Positions 24,804-33,419 are shown, numbered from the stretch's first letter. The stretch: 64,000 nt of DNA from Planotetraspora kaengkrachanensis (GCF_016862895.1 NZ_BONV01000001.1:372001-436000); one strand, 5' to 3'. Translations and numbers: made by a program. Notes: generated by a model not told the origin, from the letters alone.

Positions 24804-24833
24804 TCCGGACCACCCGGGCAGCCAAGCTGCCGG

Positions 24834-25394
24834 TCATAGCCGACGTTCAAGTGACGAGCGAGGCGGTGTCCATTCGATCTTGTCTGCCTCGGCTGGATCT
24901 GGAAAGACCATCACAGATTCGTCGAATCGATGCCATTCAAGCGATCCGTTGTCGAGCTCGTAGATCTCGGCCGCGATGACAAGGATCGTCGCGCGGCCGA
25001 TCGAGAGTGTGACCTCGGCGAGCATTCCCCGTTCGTGTCGCACTGTCACCGCATCGATCCGGCCCACTGGGAGGCTGAGTTCGGACTCCCGATAGATGCC
25101 GGTCCACTCTTGCGCATGTGGGTGTGCTGACCCTGCGACGCGTAGACCAAAACAATCATCGTTCTGATACGTATCGATGGTTCGATGGTCGCCACCGGCA
25201 AGAGTCACTTGCAGTCGCAGCAGCTGGAGACACGACACGTCAGGGTCAGAGAACTCTGGTCCGTCTGACGTGCCTTCGCGGATGGCCATCTCAACGCCTC
25301 TCCACCTCTCGACGGCGCGTCCGGCAAGAGTCTCGAACTCGGCTGTCTGCTCGGTCAGCCAAGCAATCGGCCGTTCTGAGAAGGCGTCAGGCAT
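24834..25394 (-). CDS. Hypothetical protein in the integrative element
   Basis: 186 residues; I do not recognise a family. It is acidic, begins with ERPIAWLTEQTAEFETLAGR (helical), and has a strand-rich middle (SCLQLLRLQVTLAGGDHRTI, CFGLRVAGSAHPHAQEWTGI) with repeated beta segments to the end. It has no signal peptide or membrane helix. It starts at an ATG at 25394 and diverges from the next gene. Its location between att copies 2 and 1 marks it as cargo. Confidence 0.55.
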   Translation of the reverse strand: MPDAFSERPIAWLTEQTAEFETLAGRAVERWRGVEMAIREGTSDGPEFSDPDVSCLQLLRLQVTLAGGDHRTIDTYQNDDCFGLRVAGSAHPHAQEWTGIYRESELSLPVGRIDAVTVRHERGMLAEVTLSIGRATILVIAAEIYELDNGSLEWHRFDESVMVFPDPAEADKIEWTPPRSSLERRL

Positions 25395-25683
25395 GCAGCC
25401 AGTATCGGGGGCGCCGGGTCACGTCCCGCCGATTCGGATGTTGAAGCGGAACTCTGACCGCCGTTCAGCCGACCTGGGCGTTCAGCTCTCTGCGCTGGTC
25501 GAGCGGCCTTCCGGGCCTCACGTCGGCAGTCATTCGTTGCCGACGTTTCACGATGTTGGCACGCCACCATCCGACGGTTCTGTGGGAGCTGGCGGGCGCG
25601 TCCCGCCGGCCACCCGGCCTACTCCTGACCGTAGAGGTAGCGCCTGTGGCGTGGTGGGCATCGACCGTTGTAGGGTGCGCGCC

Positions 25684-26115
25684 GTGGGATACCTGGTGTG
25701 GCCTTCAGGCCGTCTGAACCTCCCGGAGTCGGACGACGTCGCTGCGGTCGCCGCTGTCAAAGCCGCCATGGCTGTACGAGATGGTTGGTTCAAACCGGAT
25801 GCGTCTTCTTCAAATGAGACACTGGCCGACATGGCGGAGTGGGCCGGGGCCTCGGTCATCCGCGACGGGGACTGGATCGAGTTTGGTTACGACGACGGGG
25901 GTGACCCCAAGTGGTCGGATCAGGCGACGGCCTTCTACGTCGCGATTGCGCCGTTCGTTCGCTCGGGAATCGTTCAGATCGAGGGCGAGGACGGTTTCGG
26001 TTGGTCATACACCTACGCTGACGGGCAGATCACCCAACAGGGTTGGAACGGTTGGGATGGGTCCATCGAGCCGTTCGGCGAGAACGTGAGTCTCCCTCCC
26101 CTGGACCACCCATAA
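25684..26115 (+). CDS. Hypothetical cargo protein
   Basis: About 143 residues from a GTG at 25684 (AGGG lies about 7 nt upstream); the frame is open much further upstream but is not protein-like. No family is recognised. The middle reads SNETLADMAEWAGASVIRDG, then WIEFGYDDGGDPKWSDQATA and FYVAIAPFVRSGIVQIEGED, and it ends with aromatic-rich FGWSYTYADGQ and WNGWDG. The D/E-rich, Trp-rich composition resembles small immunity-like proteins, but that is only an impression. The local GC is lower than in the flanks, supporting foreign origin. Confidence 0.55.
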   Translation: MGYLVWPSGRLNLPESDDVAAVAAVKAAMAVRDGWFKPDASSSNETLADMAEWAGASVIRDGDWIEFGYDDGGDPKWSDQATAFYVAIAPFVRSGIVQIEGEDGFGWSYTYADGQITQQGWNGWDGSIEPFGENVSLPPLDHP

Positions 26116-26214
26116 GCGCGGCTCCCTCACCGGCTGCCAGGGCTTCGGAGAGCGGATCTCCTCGTCGGGCAGTCGTAGACCGTCCAGCCTCCCCGGAAGT
26201 GGGGGTACGCCTTT

Positions 26215-27093
26215 TTGCAGCTCAATCGCGCCAAGACCTCGGCTTTTGTGGAGCCAGCCGCACACTCTCCCATCCCGTCTGCCATCGACCCACCGCGCAG
26301 CGGCAGCGGGCCGGCGACAGAGGTGCAAGCCCGGCTTGACGTGTCCCTTCGCCTTGGCACCTTCCACGGCCCTTGGACGCCAACGGTCACAGCCGGGCTT
26401 GCGGCGGCGGAGACGGGCTGCTGGGCTCGCCTGGGTCGATGGCAGGCGGGGTGGGCACCCATCGGTGCCGGCTGCGGGCTCCGGCAAGGGGAAATCTTCG
26501 GCCTACCGCTCGATGAGGTGGACTTTGACGAGGGCTGGATGCGTGTTGCCTACCAGGTCAAGCTCATCAATGGTCGCCTCGTGTTCGCTCCGCCTAAGCG
26601 AGAGAAGGAACGAGACGTACCGCTGCCGGCGCGAGTAGCGGAGGCCCTGAAGACGCACGCCGACCTGTTCCCGCCCGTCAAGGTCACTCTTCCTTGGCGT
26701 ACGCCGGACGGCCCTCCGCTGACCAAACTGCTATTTTTCTCCAGGAACGGCGGAGGCCCAGTACGCCGAAGCGACTTCAACGTCTTCGCCTGGAAGCCCG
26801 CTCTGGTAGCCGCTGGTGTCATTCCCGAGCCGATCAAGGGTGAACGGCACCAAGCGGCCCGGGAACACGGCATGCATGCCCTCAGGCACTTTTACGCTTC
26901 GGTGCTGCTTGATGCCGGCGAGAACATCAAGGCCCTGAGTCAGTACCTCGGGCACAGCGACCCCGGCTTTACGCTCAGGGTCTACACGCACCTCATGCCG
27001 AGCAGCGAGGGACGCACGCGGCGGGCCGTGGACGGAGCATACGAGGCCATGGGGCCTAAGTCTGACGGCCCAGAGACGGCCCAGGAGCGATGA
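26215..27093 (+). pseudogene. Truncated tyrosine recombinase (phage-type integrase)
   Basis: From about residue 85 onward the sequence is a good catalytic domain: GAGCGLRQGEIFGLPLDEVD (first Arg), KREKERDVPLPARVAEALKT, GMHALRHFYASVLLDAGENI (His-x-x-Arg), LSQYLGHSDPGFTLRVYTHL (His and the nucleophilic Tyr). Everything before it is out of register with any integrase. The arm-binding and SAM-like core-binding domains (about 170 residues) are missing, so the protein cannot be expected to act alone. It ends 75 bp from the glutamine synthetase stop codon, the usual int-att layout. Confidence 0.85.
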
Positions 27094-27167
27094 AACGGCG
27101 CGGGATCAGCGGTTGTGCACCGCTGGTCCGTAGCCCATATACCGCGAGAAACCTCTCTGACCTGCGA

Positions 27168-27252
27168 TTACAGCACGGGCAGGTAGCGGCCGAGTTCGTA
27201 CTCGGTCACCTGGCGGCGGTACTCCGCCCACTCGGCCCGCTTGTTGCGGAGG
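27168..27252 (-). repeat. Attachment-site copy 1 inside the 3' end of the glutamine synthetase gene
   Basis: The last 28 codons of the functional gene plus stop (TAA). The 37-bp block 27216-27252 is identical in all three copies and is the likely crossover core. Confidence 0.88.
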
Positions 27253-28529
27253 AAGAAGTCGAAGACGTGCTCCCCCAGCGTCTCGGCGACCAGTTCGCTG
27301 TGCTCCATCACCGTGATCGCCTCGTCGAGCGACTGCGGCAGCGGCTGGATGCCGAGGGCCCGCCGCTCCCCGCTGGTCAGCGCCCAGACGTCGTCCTCGG
27401 CGCCGGGAGGCATCTCGTAGCCCTCCTCGATGCCCTTCAGCCCGGCCGCAAGGATCACGGCGAACGCCAGGTAGGGGTTGCACGAGGAGTCGAGCGAGCG
27501 GAACTCGATCCGGGTCGAGCCGCCCTTGTGGGGCTTGTACATCGGCACCCGGACCAGGGCCGAGCGGTTGTTGTGCCCCCAGCAGACGTACGAGGGCGCC
27601 TCGCCGCCCGCGCCCGCGATGGCCTCCGCGCCGCCCCAGAGCCTCTTGTAGGAGTTGACCCACTGGTTGCAGACGGCCGTGACCTCGGGGGCGTGCTTGA
27701 GCAACCCGCCGATGAACGACCGGCCGATCTTGGAGAGCTGGTAGTCGGCGCCCGGCTCGTAGAAGGCGTTGCGGTCGCCCTCGAAGAGCGACATGTGCGT
27801 GTGCATGCCCGAGCCGGGGAACTCGGTGAACGGCTTCGGCATGAATGAGGCCCACACGCCCTGCTCCAGCGCGACCTCCTTCATGACCAGGCGGAAGGTC
27901 ATGATGTTGTCGGCGGTCGTGAGCGCGTCGGCGTAGCGCAGGTCGATCTCCTGCTGGCCGGGGGCGCCCTCGTGGTGGCTGAACTCCACCGAGATCCCCA
28001 TCGACTCCAGCATCATGATCGCGTGGCGGCGGAAGTCGTGCCCGGCGCTGTGCGGGGTGTGGTCGAAGTAGCCGCCCTCGTCGATCGGCTGCGGCTTGCC
28101 GCCCTTCTCCGGCCGGTCGCGCAGCAGGAAGAACTCGACCTCGGGATGCGTGTAGAACGTGAAGCCCATGTCCGCCGCCTTGGCCAGCGTGCGCTTGAGC
28201 ACCCAGCGGGGGTCGGCGTGGGACGGCGAGCCGTCCGGCATGAGGATGTCGCAGAACATGCGCGCCGTGCCCGGGGACTCGCTGCGCCAGGGCAGGACCT
28301 GGAACGTGGACGGGTCGGGCTTGGCCAGCATGTCGGATTCGTAGACCCGGGAGAAGCCCTCGATCGCCGAGCCGTCGAAACCGATGCCCTCGGCGAAGGC
28401 GCCCTCCAGCTCGGCCGGGGCGATCGCGACCGATTTCAGGAAGCCGAGCACATCCGAGAACCACAGCCGAATGAATCGGATATCGCGCTCTTCGAGCGTG
28501 CGGAGGACGAACTCCTGCTGGCGGTCCAA
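27168..28529 (-). CDS. glnA2: Glutamine synthetase family protein, GlnA2 (gamma-glutamylpolyamine synthetase) type
   Basis: The TTG at 28529 has GAGAGG 6 nt upstream and yields a protein starting DRQQEFVLRTLEERDIRFIR, the usual start of this branch; an ATG at 28550 is the alternative. About 453 residues. Type I GS motifs: EGIGFDGSAIEGFSRVYESD, EVEFFLL, EFSHHEGAPGQQEIDLRYAD, PGSGMHTHMSLFEGDRNAFY, GHNNRSALVRVP and RIEFRSLDSSCNPYLAF. It is most like Streptomyces GlnA2 (SCO2241), reported as a gamma-glutamylpolyamine synthetase. Where adenylylated enzymes have a Tyr before the last third, it reads EDDVWAL, so GlnE probably does not modify it. Its 3' end is an integration site. Confidence 0.9.
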   Translation of the reverse strand: MDRQQEFVLRTLEERDIRFIRLWFSDVLGFLKSVAIAPAELEGAFAEGIGFDGSAIEGFSRVYESDMLAKPDPSTFQVLPWRSESPGTARMFCDILMPDGSPSHADPRWVLKRTLAKAADMGFTFYTHPEVEFFLLRDRPEKGGKPQPIDEGGYFDHTPHSAGHDFRRHAIMMLESMGISVEFSHHEGAPGQQEIDLRYADALTTADNIMTFRLVMKEVALEQGVWASFMPKPFTEFPGSGMHTHMSLFEGDRNAFYEPGADYQLSKIGRSFIGGLLKHAPEVTAVCNQWVNSYKRLWGGAEAIAGAGGEAPSYVCWGHNNRSALVRVPMYKPHKGGSTRIEFRSLDSSCNPYLAFAVILAAGLKGIEEGYEMPPGAEDDVWALTSGERRALGIQPLPQSLDEAITVMEHSELVAETLGEHVFDFFLRNKRAEWAEYRRQVTEYELGRYLPVL

Positions 28530-28581
28530 GGCATACCTCTCGAAACACATGTCGGGTCGACTACCAGTGTGCCTCGTATGT

Positions 28582-28597
28582 GTTTCACAGGCGTTAC
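28582..28597 (-). promoter_or_regulatory. Candidate GlnR box upstream of the glutamine synthetase gene
   Basis: On the minus strand GTAAC-GCCTGT-GAAAC matches the actinomycete GlnR consensus (gTnAC-N6-GaAAC) in both half-sites. It lies 52 nt upstream of the chosen start, a position suitable for nitrogen control. Confidence 0.6.
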
Positions 28598-28679
28598 GAG
28601 GGATTGTGAGCGGGCCGTCCCGCCAAGTGCGGGCGGGGCAAGCGGGGCGTCGGGGCCGGCCCGCGACGATCAAGACGAT

Positions 28680-29645
28680 CTAAGCGCCGTGCGCGAGGGC
28701 GTCACCCACGGCCGTCCTGCGGTAGAGCACCTCGCGGCCCAGCCGCCGCCGGGTCACCAGGCCGCCGTCGGAAAGGACGGTCAGGTGCTGGCTCACGGCC
28801 CCGGGGGTGAGGTCGAGCCGCCGGGCGAGGGCGGTGGTCGACCCCGGTTCCTCGAGCGCCACGAGGACGCGGGCCCGGGATCGGCCGATGAGGGCCGACA
28901 GCGCGTTCGGCGTGCAGGGGGCGCCGGCCGCCCAGAGGTTGCCGACCCCCCGCGCCGGATAGCTCAGCATGGGCTGGTATGGCTCGTACATGATCGAGAC
29001 CGCCCGCCAGTTGAACGCGCTGGGGACGAGCACCAGCCCGTCACCGGTGATGTCGCCCGAGTAGTCGTGGTTCAACCTCTCGGTGACCAGCCGGTCCCCG
29101 TGCCAGACGACCGAGGGGTGGAGATCCTCGAACAGCTCACGCACGCCCCCTGCGGCGAGCCCGCGCGAGCGCCACATCACGTCGCCCTCGAGCACACCGT
29201 GGATCGCCGGCCAGAACTCCTCGATGGCCACCTTCCAGTAGTCGTACAGCCGGTCGGCCACCCGCTGGACGCCGGCGACGGGATCGTCCCTGAACCGGGC
29301 GGCCGCCTCGGGATCGGCGCTCTGCACCCAGGCCACCTCTTCGGCGGCCGTGTGCGGAGGGGCGTTCCTGACCCGGTCGAGCTCGGCCATGAAGTCGGGC
29401 AGCGGCGTGTCCGGCGGAGGCGTCAGGAAGTCGGGCATGTAGCCGGTGACCGGCACCAGCGCGAACAGCTCCGACAGATCCAGATCGCGCAGGCGTGGCC
29501 GTACGGCCCGCAGCCACGGCAGGTGCAGCGAGTGGCGGGCGGGCGACCGCAGCACGCGCAGGCTCGTCACCAGCTCCCACATGGGCGAGAACGCGAACCT
29601 CAGCCGGGCCACGTCGTCCGGCGTGAACCGCCATTCGATCGCCAT
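28680..29645 (-). CDS. ArsR-type regulator with N-terminal DUF5937-like domain
   Basis: 321 residues from the ATG at 29645 (GGGGAG 5 nt upstream). The N-terminal 230 residues (MAIEWRFTPDDVARLRFAFS; SPMWELVTSLRVLR) are of the DUF5937 type. The C-terminal winged helix reads NALSALIGRSRARVLVALEE, TTALARRLDLTPGAVSQHLT and VLSDGGLVTRRRLGREVLYR. Such proteins repress neighbouring transporter genes. It diverges from an MFS pump, and an 8-bp-arm palindrome lies between them, so it most likely controls that pump and itself. Confidence 0.85.
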   Translation of the reverse strand: MAIEWRFTPDDVARLRFAFSPMWELVTSLRVLRSPARHSLHLPWLRAVRPRLRDLDLSELFALVPVTGYMPDFLTPPPDTPLPDFMAELDRVRNAPPHTAAEEVAWVQSADPEAAARFRDDPVAGVQRVADRLYDYWKVAIEEFWPAIHGVLEGDVMWRSRGLAAGGVRELFEDLHPSVVWHGDRLVTERLNHDYSGDITGDGLVLVPSAFNWRAVSIMYEPYQPMLSYPARGVGNLWAAGAPCTPNALSALIGRSRARVLVALEEPGSTTALARRLDLTPGAVSQHLTVLSDGGLVTRRRLGREVLYRRTAVGDALAHGA

Positions 29646-29668
29646 CGCCGCTCCCCACGCCACGAGAC

Positions 29669-29688
29669 CTTTTAGCCGTCGCTAAAAG
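29669..29688. promoter_or_regulatory. Operator between the ArsR-type regulator and the MFS pump
   Basis: CTTTTAGC-CGTC-GCTAAAAG is a perfect inverted repeat with 8-bp arms in the 81-bp divergent promoter region. It stands out in a GC-rich setting. Confidence 0.75.
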
Positions 29689-29726
29689 ATTGGCACCTCA
29701 GGAGGCCGATGGCAAAGGCTTGACCT

Positions 29727-30944
29727 GTGACTACTGTGACCGAATCCCCCGGTTTCCTCCGGTCCGCGACCGGCGGGCTTCCCCGCGCGTTCTGGGTGCT
29801 GTTCGCCGGGACGCTCGTGAACCGCCTCGGCACGATGGTGGAGCCGTTCATCGGCATCTACCTCACACAGGCGCGCGGCATGTCACTCGCCGCGGCCGGC
29901 CTGGTGATGACCACGTTCGGCGTCGGGTCGCTGCTGTCGCAGCCCTTCGCCGGCTGGCTGGCCGACCACTTCGGCCGGCGGGTGACGCTGACCGGAGCCA
30001 TGATCGCCACCGCCGTCACGTTCATCGCCCTCGGGTACACCACCAGCGTCCACGGCATCACGGTGGCCATGCTGGTGCTCGGCCTCGTCGTCGACGCCTA
30101 CCGGCCCGCGTCCCAGGCCCTGGTCGCCGACCTCGTCTCCCCGGAGGACCGGCCACGCGCGTTCGGGCTGCTGTTCTGGGCGGTCAACCTCGGTTTCTCG
30201 ATCGCGATGGTCGCCGGCGGCTGGCTCGCCGAGGCCGGGTTCACCACGCTCTTCTGGATCGACGCCGTCACCTGCCTGATCTTCGGCGTGCTGGTGTGGC
30301 GGGCGATCCCCGAGACGCTGCCCGACCGCTCGGAGGCCACCCCCGGCCGGTTCGCCGACGTGCTGCGCGACAAGGCGATGGTGGCCTTCTTCGCCATCTC
30401 ACTGACCTTCGCGTTCGTCTACCTCCAGGCGTACACGACCCTGCCGCTCGCCATGAGCGACCAGGGCATGCCCACCAGCGCGTACGGCATGGCGATGGCG
30501 GTCAACGGACTGCTGATCGTCGTCGTCCAGCCGTTGACGAACACCTGGCTGTCACGCCGGGACCCCAGCGCCGTACTGGCCGTCGGATTCAGCGTCGTCG
30601 GAGTCGGTCTCGCGCTCACCGCGGCCGTCTCCTCCACGCTCGGCTACGCCGCGACGGTCGCCGTATGGACGCTGGGCGAGGTCGTCACCGCGGGTGTGGC
30701 GGGCGCGATCGTCGCCTCGCTCGCCCCCGCCCACCTGCGCGGCCGCTACTCCGGTCTGTACGGCCTGGCCTGGTCGGCCGGAGGGATGCTGGCGCCCCTC
30801 GCCGGAACCCGCCTGCTCGCGGTGAGCCCGGTGCTCCTCTGGCTGGTCATCGGGGGGCTGGCGCTGCTCGCGGCCGCAGGTCAGCTGGCGCTCGGGCCGG
30901 TCATCCGGCGCCGGACCCGCGTCCAGGAGACCGCCCCGGCGTAG
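29727..30944 (+). CDS. MFS efflux transporter
   Basis: 405 residues from the GTG at 29727 with AAAGG about 8 nt upstream. Twelve hydrophobic helices; the MFS loop signature GWLADHFGRRVTLTG after TM2 and the second-half equivalent are visible, with PASQALVADLVSPEDRPRAF typical of the DHA1 drug-efflux group (MdtG/YfcJ-like). Its substrate is unknown. It is under the likely control of the divergent ArsR-type regulator and operator. Confidence 0.88.
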   Translation: MTTVTESPGFLRSATGGLPRAFWVLFAGTLVNRLGTMVEPFIGIYLTQARGMSLAAAGLVMTTFGVGSLLSQPFAGWLADHFGRRVTLTGAMIATAVTFIALGYTTSVHGITVAMLVLGLVVDAYRPASQALVADLVSPEDRPRAFGLLFWAVNLGFSIAMVAGGWLAEAGFTTLFWIDAVTCLIFGVLVWRAIPETLPDRSEATPGRFADVLRDKAMVAFFAISLTFAFVYLQAYTTLPLAMSDQGMPTSAYGMAMAVNGLLIVVVQPLTNTWLSRRDPSAVLAVGFSVVGVGLALTAAVSSTLGYAATVAVWTLGEVVTAGVAGAIVASLAPAHLRGRYSGLYGLAWSAGGMLAPLAGTRLLAVSPVLLWLVIGGLALLAAAGQLALGPVIRRRTRVQETAPA

Positions 30945-30982
30945 CGGTCTCGCACATGACGACAAGTCACCTTATCGTCGCT

Positions 30983-31012
30983 TTGACGACAATAAACGGG
31001 ACGTTCTAGGCT
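30983..31012 (+). promoter_or_regulatory. Candidate promoter of nadE
   Basis: TTGACG, an 18-bp spacer and TAGGCT form a sigma-70-like promoter. The predicted start site falls at or within a few bases of the GTG at 31020, and no ribosome-binding site is visible, so the nadE mRNA may be leaderless. Confidence 0.5.
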
Positions 31013-31019
31013 GGTCACC

Positions 31020-32771
31020 GTGGCTCAACTCCGTATCGCCCTCGCCCAGACCAACCCTGTTGTCGGCGACCTCTCCGGCAACGCGGACATGCTCCTCCAG
31101 TGGACCCGGCGGGCCGCCGACCGGGGTGCCCATCTCGTGGTCTTCACCGAGCTGTTCCTGACCGGGTACCCGGCGGAGGACCTGGTCCTGCGCTCGTCGT
31201 TCGTCGAGGCCTCGGTCGCGACGTTGTCCTCGGTGGCGGAGCGGCTGGCCGCGGAGGGCCTCGGCGACCTTCCCGTGGTGGTGGGCTATCTCGACCGGGC
31301 CGACGTCGCCCCCCGGGTCGGCCAGCCCAAGGGCGCGCCGCTCGACGCCGCGGCGGTGCTCTACCAGGGCCGGATCGTGATCAGGTCCGCCAAGCACCAC
31401 CTGCCCAACTACGGCGTCTTCGACGAGTACCGCTACTTCGTGCGCGGCGACCGGCTGCCCGTCATCCGGCTGCACGGGGTCGACGTGGCGATCGCGATCT
31501 GCGAGGACCTCTGGCAGGAGGGCGGCCCGGTGTCGGTCGTGGCCGAGACGGGCGCGGGGCTGCTCGTGGTGCCCAACGGCTCGCCGTACGAGATGGACAA
31601 GGACGACGTCCGGCTGGACCTGTGCGCGCGCCGGGCCCGCGAGGCCGGTTGCGCCCTGGCCTACGTCAACATGGTCGGCGGGCAGGACGAGCTGGTCTTC
31701 GACGGCGACTCCCTCATCGTGGACGCCTCGGGAGAGCTGGTCGCCCGCGCGGGGCAGTTCACGGAGGAGCTCCTGGTGACCGACCTCGAGCTGCCCGAGG
31801 CCACCGGCGAGCTCGGCGAGCGCACGGTCGACGCCCATGACGGCACGGTCATCACAGTGGAGCGCCTGCTGCTGTCGGCCACGCCCGTCGAGCCGTACGA
31901 GCCGGAACCGCCGGTGACCGCCGAGCGGCTGGACGACCTGGCCGAGGTCTACAACGCCCTCGTCCTGGGGGTGCGCGACTACGTGCGGAAGAACGGTTTC
32001 CAGTCGGTCATCCTCGGCCTGTCGGGCGGCATCGACTCCGCGCTGACCGCGACGATCGCCACCGACGCCATCGGCCCGGAACGGGTCAACGTGGTGCTGA
32101 TGCCCTCGCGCTACTCGTCGGACCACTCGATCACCGACGCCGAGGAGCTCGTACGCCGGCAGGGACTCAACGCGCGGGTCGTGCCGATCGCGGACATCGT
32201 CACCGCCTTCGAGAAGGAGATCGAGCTCCACGGCCTCGCGGCGGAGAACCTGCAGGCGCGGGTGCGCGGCATGCTGCTGATGAGCCTGTCGAACGAGCAC
32301 GGCCATCTGGTGCTGACGACCGGCAACAAGAGCGAGCTGGCCACCGGCTACTCCACGCTGTACGGCGACTCCGCCGGCGGGTACGCGCCGATCAAGGACC
32401 TGCTCAAGACGATGGTGTGGAGGCTCTCCGAGTGGCGCAACGCCCAGCCGGGGCCGCCGCCGATCCCGGAGAACTCCATCACCAAGGAGCCCAGCGCCGA
32501 ACTCCGGCCGGACCAGCGCGACACCGACTCACTGCCCGAGTACGACGTGCTCGACCGGCTGCTGAGCGACTACGTGGAGAACGACATGGGCCGCGACGAG
32601 CTGATCGCCGCCGGGCACGACCCCGAGCTGGTCACGCGGATCATCCGGCTGGTGGACCTGGCCGAGTACAAGCGCAGGCAGTATCCGCCGGGGCCGAAGA
32701 TCACGCCCAAGAACTTCGGGCGTGACCGCCGGCTCCCGATCACCAACCGCTGGCGCGAGACCCTGGGCTGA
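31020..32771 (+). CDS. nadE: Glutamine-dependent NAD+ synthase
   Basis: 583 residues. Converts deamido-NAD+ to NAD+ with glutamine as nitrogen source, the last step of NAD synthesis. The N-terminal nitrilase-like amidase domain (1-265) has the Glu in VFTELFLTGYPAEDLVL, the Lys in SAKHHLPNYGVFDEYRYF and the Cys in AICEDLWQEGGP. The C-terminal synthetase domain has the ATP pyrophosphatase loop LGLSGGIDSALTATIA, then TTGNKSELATGYSTLYGD and the terminal KITPKNFGRDRRLPITNRW. The length and layout match the family. It stands alone, ended by a strong hairpin terminator. Confidence 0.96.
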   Translation: MAQLRIALAQTNPVVGDLSGNADMLLQWTRRAADRGAHLVVFTELFLTGYPAEDLVLRSSFVEASVATLSSVAERLAAEGLGDLPVVVGYLDRADVAPRVGQPKGAPLDAAAVLYQGRIVIRSAKHHLPNYGVFDEYRYFVRGDRLPVIRLHGVDVAIAICEDLWQEGGPVSVVAETGAGLLVVPNGSPYEMDKDDVRLDLCARRAREAGCALAYVNMVGGQDELVFDGDSLIVDASGELVARAGQFTEELLVTDLELPEATGELGERTVDAHDGTVITVERLLLSATPVEPYEPEPPVTAERLDDLAEVYNALVLGVRDYVRKNGFQSVILGLSGGIDSALTATIATDAIGPERVNVVLMPSRYSSDHSITDAEELVRRQGLNARVVPIADIVTAFEKEIELHGLAAENLQARVRGMLLMSLSNEHGHLVLTTGNKSELATGYSTLYGDSAGGYAPIKDLLKTMVWRLSEWRNAQPGPPPIPENSITKEPSAELRPDQRDTDSLPEYDVLDRLLSDYVENDMGRDELIAAGHDPELVTRIIRLVDLAEYKRRQYPPGPKITPKNFGRDRRLPITNRWRETLG

Positions 32772-32796
32772 GACCCGCCCTCGGCCGGGTCTCAGC
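32767..32796 (+). terminator. nadE terminator
   Basis: GCTGAGACCCG and CGGGTCTCAGC form a perfect 11-bp stem with an 8-nt loop that includes the nadE stop codon. Two further GTCTCAGCG copies follow directly, giving three tandem 3' arms. Confidence 0.75.
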
Positions 32797-32813
32797 GTGG
32801 TCTCAGCGGGGTC

Positions 32814-33419
32814 TCAGCGGGGACGGAACCCGAGCAGCACCTCGTCGACGATCCGCTCGGCGAGGTCGGCGGGCAGCGGCCCGTCCGCCCACTTCGTCCG
32901 CCACATCATCGTGCCGGACAAGATGGCCATCGCCATCGGGACGTCGAGGTCGGCCCGGAGCTCGCCGTTCGCCATGCCCCGCTCCAGGACGGCGCTCAGC
33001 AACTCCTGACGGGGCTTGATGGCGATCTCGTGGAACCTCTCGGCCACGCGGGGATGCTTGTCCGACTGGCTCATCGCGATGTTCATGATGCAGCGGGTGC
33101 GCACGTGGACGGACTCCGACTGGACCACCTGCAGGTAGGCGACCAGGTCGTCGCGGACGGACACGCCCTTGAGCGGGGCGATCGGCGGCTTGAGCGACGC
33201 GAGCGCGTCGACCACCAGATCCTCCTTGTTGGACCAGCGCCGGTAGATCGTCGTCTTGCCGACGCCCGCCCTGGCGGCGATCGCCTCGATGGACAGCTCC
33301 GAGACGCCGCTGCCCTCGCCGAGGATGTCGAGGGCGGCCTCGATGATGGCCTTCTCCGCCTTCTCGCTGCGGGGGCGGCCCGCGGTGCGAACCGCCCCAT
33401 CCGTCTGCTGCATCGTCAT
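32814..33419 (-). CDS. TetR family regulator of the adjacent multidrug pump
   Basis: 201 residues. DNA-binding domain: SEKAEKAIIEAALDILGEGS, then LSIEAIAARAGVGKTTIYRR and WSNKEDLVVDALASL; the rest is the TetR_C-type ligand core. It lies 7 bp downstream of the DHA2-type pump on the same strand, so both are almost certainly in one operon. This suggests a substrate-inducible repressor that also limits its own synthesis. Operator-like repeats are found upstream of the pump. Confidence 0.9.
   Translation of the reverse strand: MTMQQTDGAVRTAGRPRSEKAEKAIIEAALDILGEGSGVSELSIEAIAARAGVGKTTIYRRWSNKEDLVVDALASLKPPIAPLKGVSVRDDLVAYLQVVQSESVHVRTRCIMNIAMSQSDKHPRVAERFHEIAIKPRQELLSAVLERGMANGELRADLDVPMAMAILSGTMMWRTKWADGPLPADLAERIVDEVLLGFRPR

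Larger units (their letters stand above)
23211..27252. mobile_element. Decayed integrative element(s) at the 3' end of the glutamine synthetase gene
   Basis: The segment is bounded by three direct copies of the last 27-28 codons of the glutamine synthetase gene: 27168-27252 (fused to the gene), 24594-24678 and 23211-23295. Next to the intact gene lies a truncated tyrosine integrase. The two inter-copy segments (1.38 and 2.57 kb) carry only a DinB/MDMPI-type gene and two unrecognised genes, with lower GC in places. This is the pattern left by two successive insertions, each restoring the target gene's tail, followed by loss of most cargo. It is much too small to be an intact conjugative element. 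Confidence 0.75.

Noticed and set aside
23211-27252. Active integrative and conjugative element
   Set aside because: No replication, transfer or excisionase gene is present and the integrase lacks its DNA-binding N-terminus; only scars remain.
27160-27260. tRNA gene as integration target
   Set aside because: No cloverleaf or tRNA-like sequence is visible at the att copies; the repeated sequence is clearly the coding tail of the glutamine synthetase gene.
27106-28548. Long Arg/Gly/Pro-rich reverse-strand ORF over the glutamine synthetase gene
   Set aside because: It is the shifted-frame shadow of the real gene; composition is typical of out-of-frame high-GC translation.
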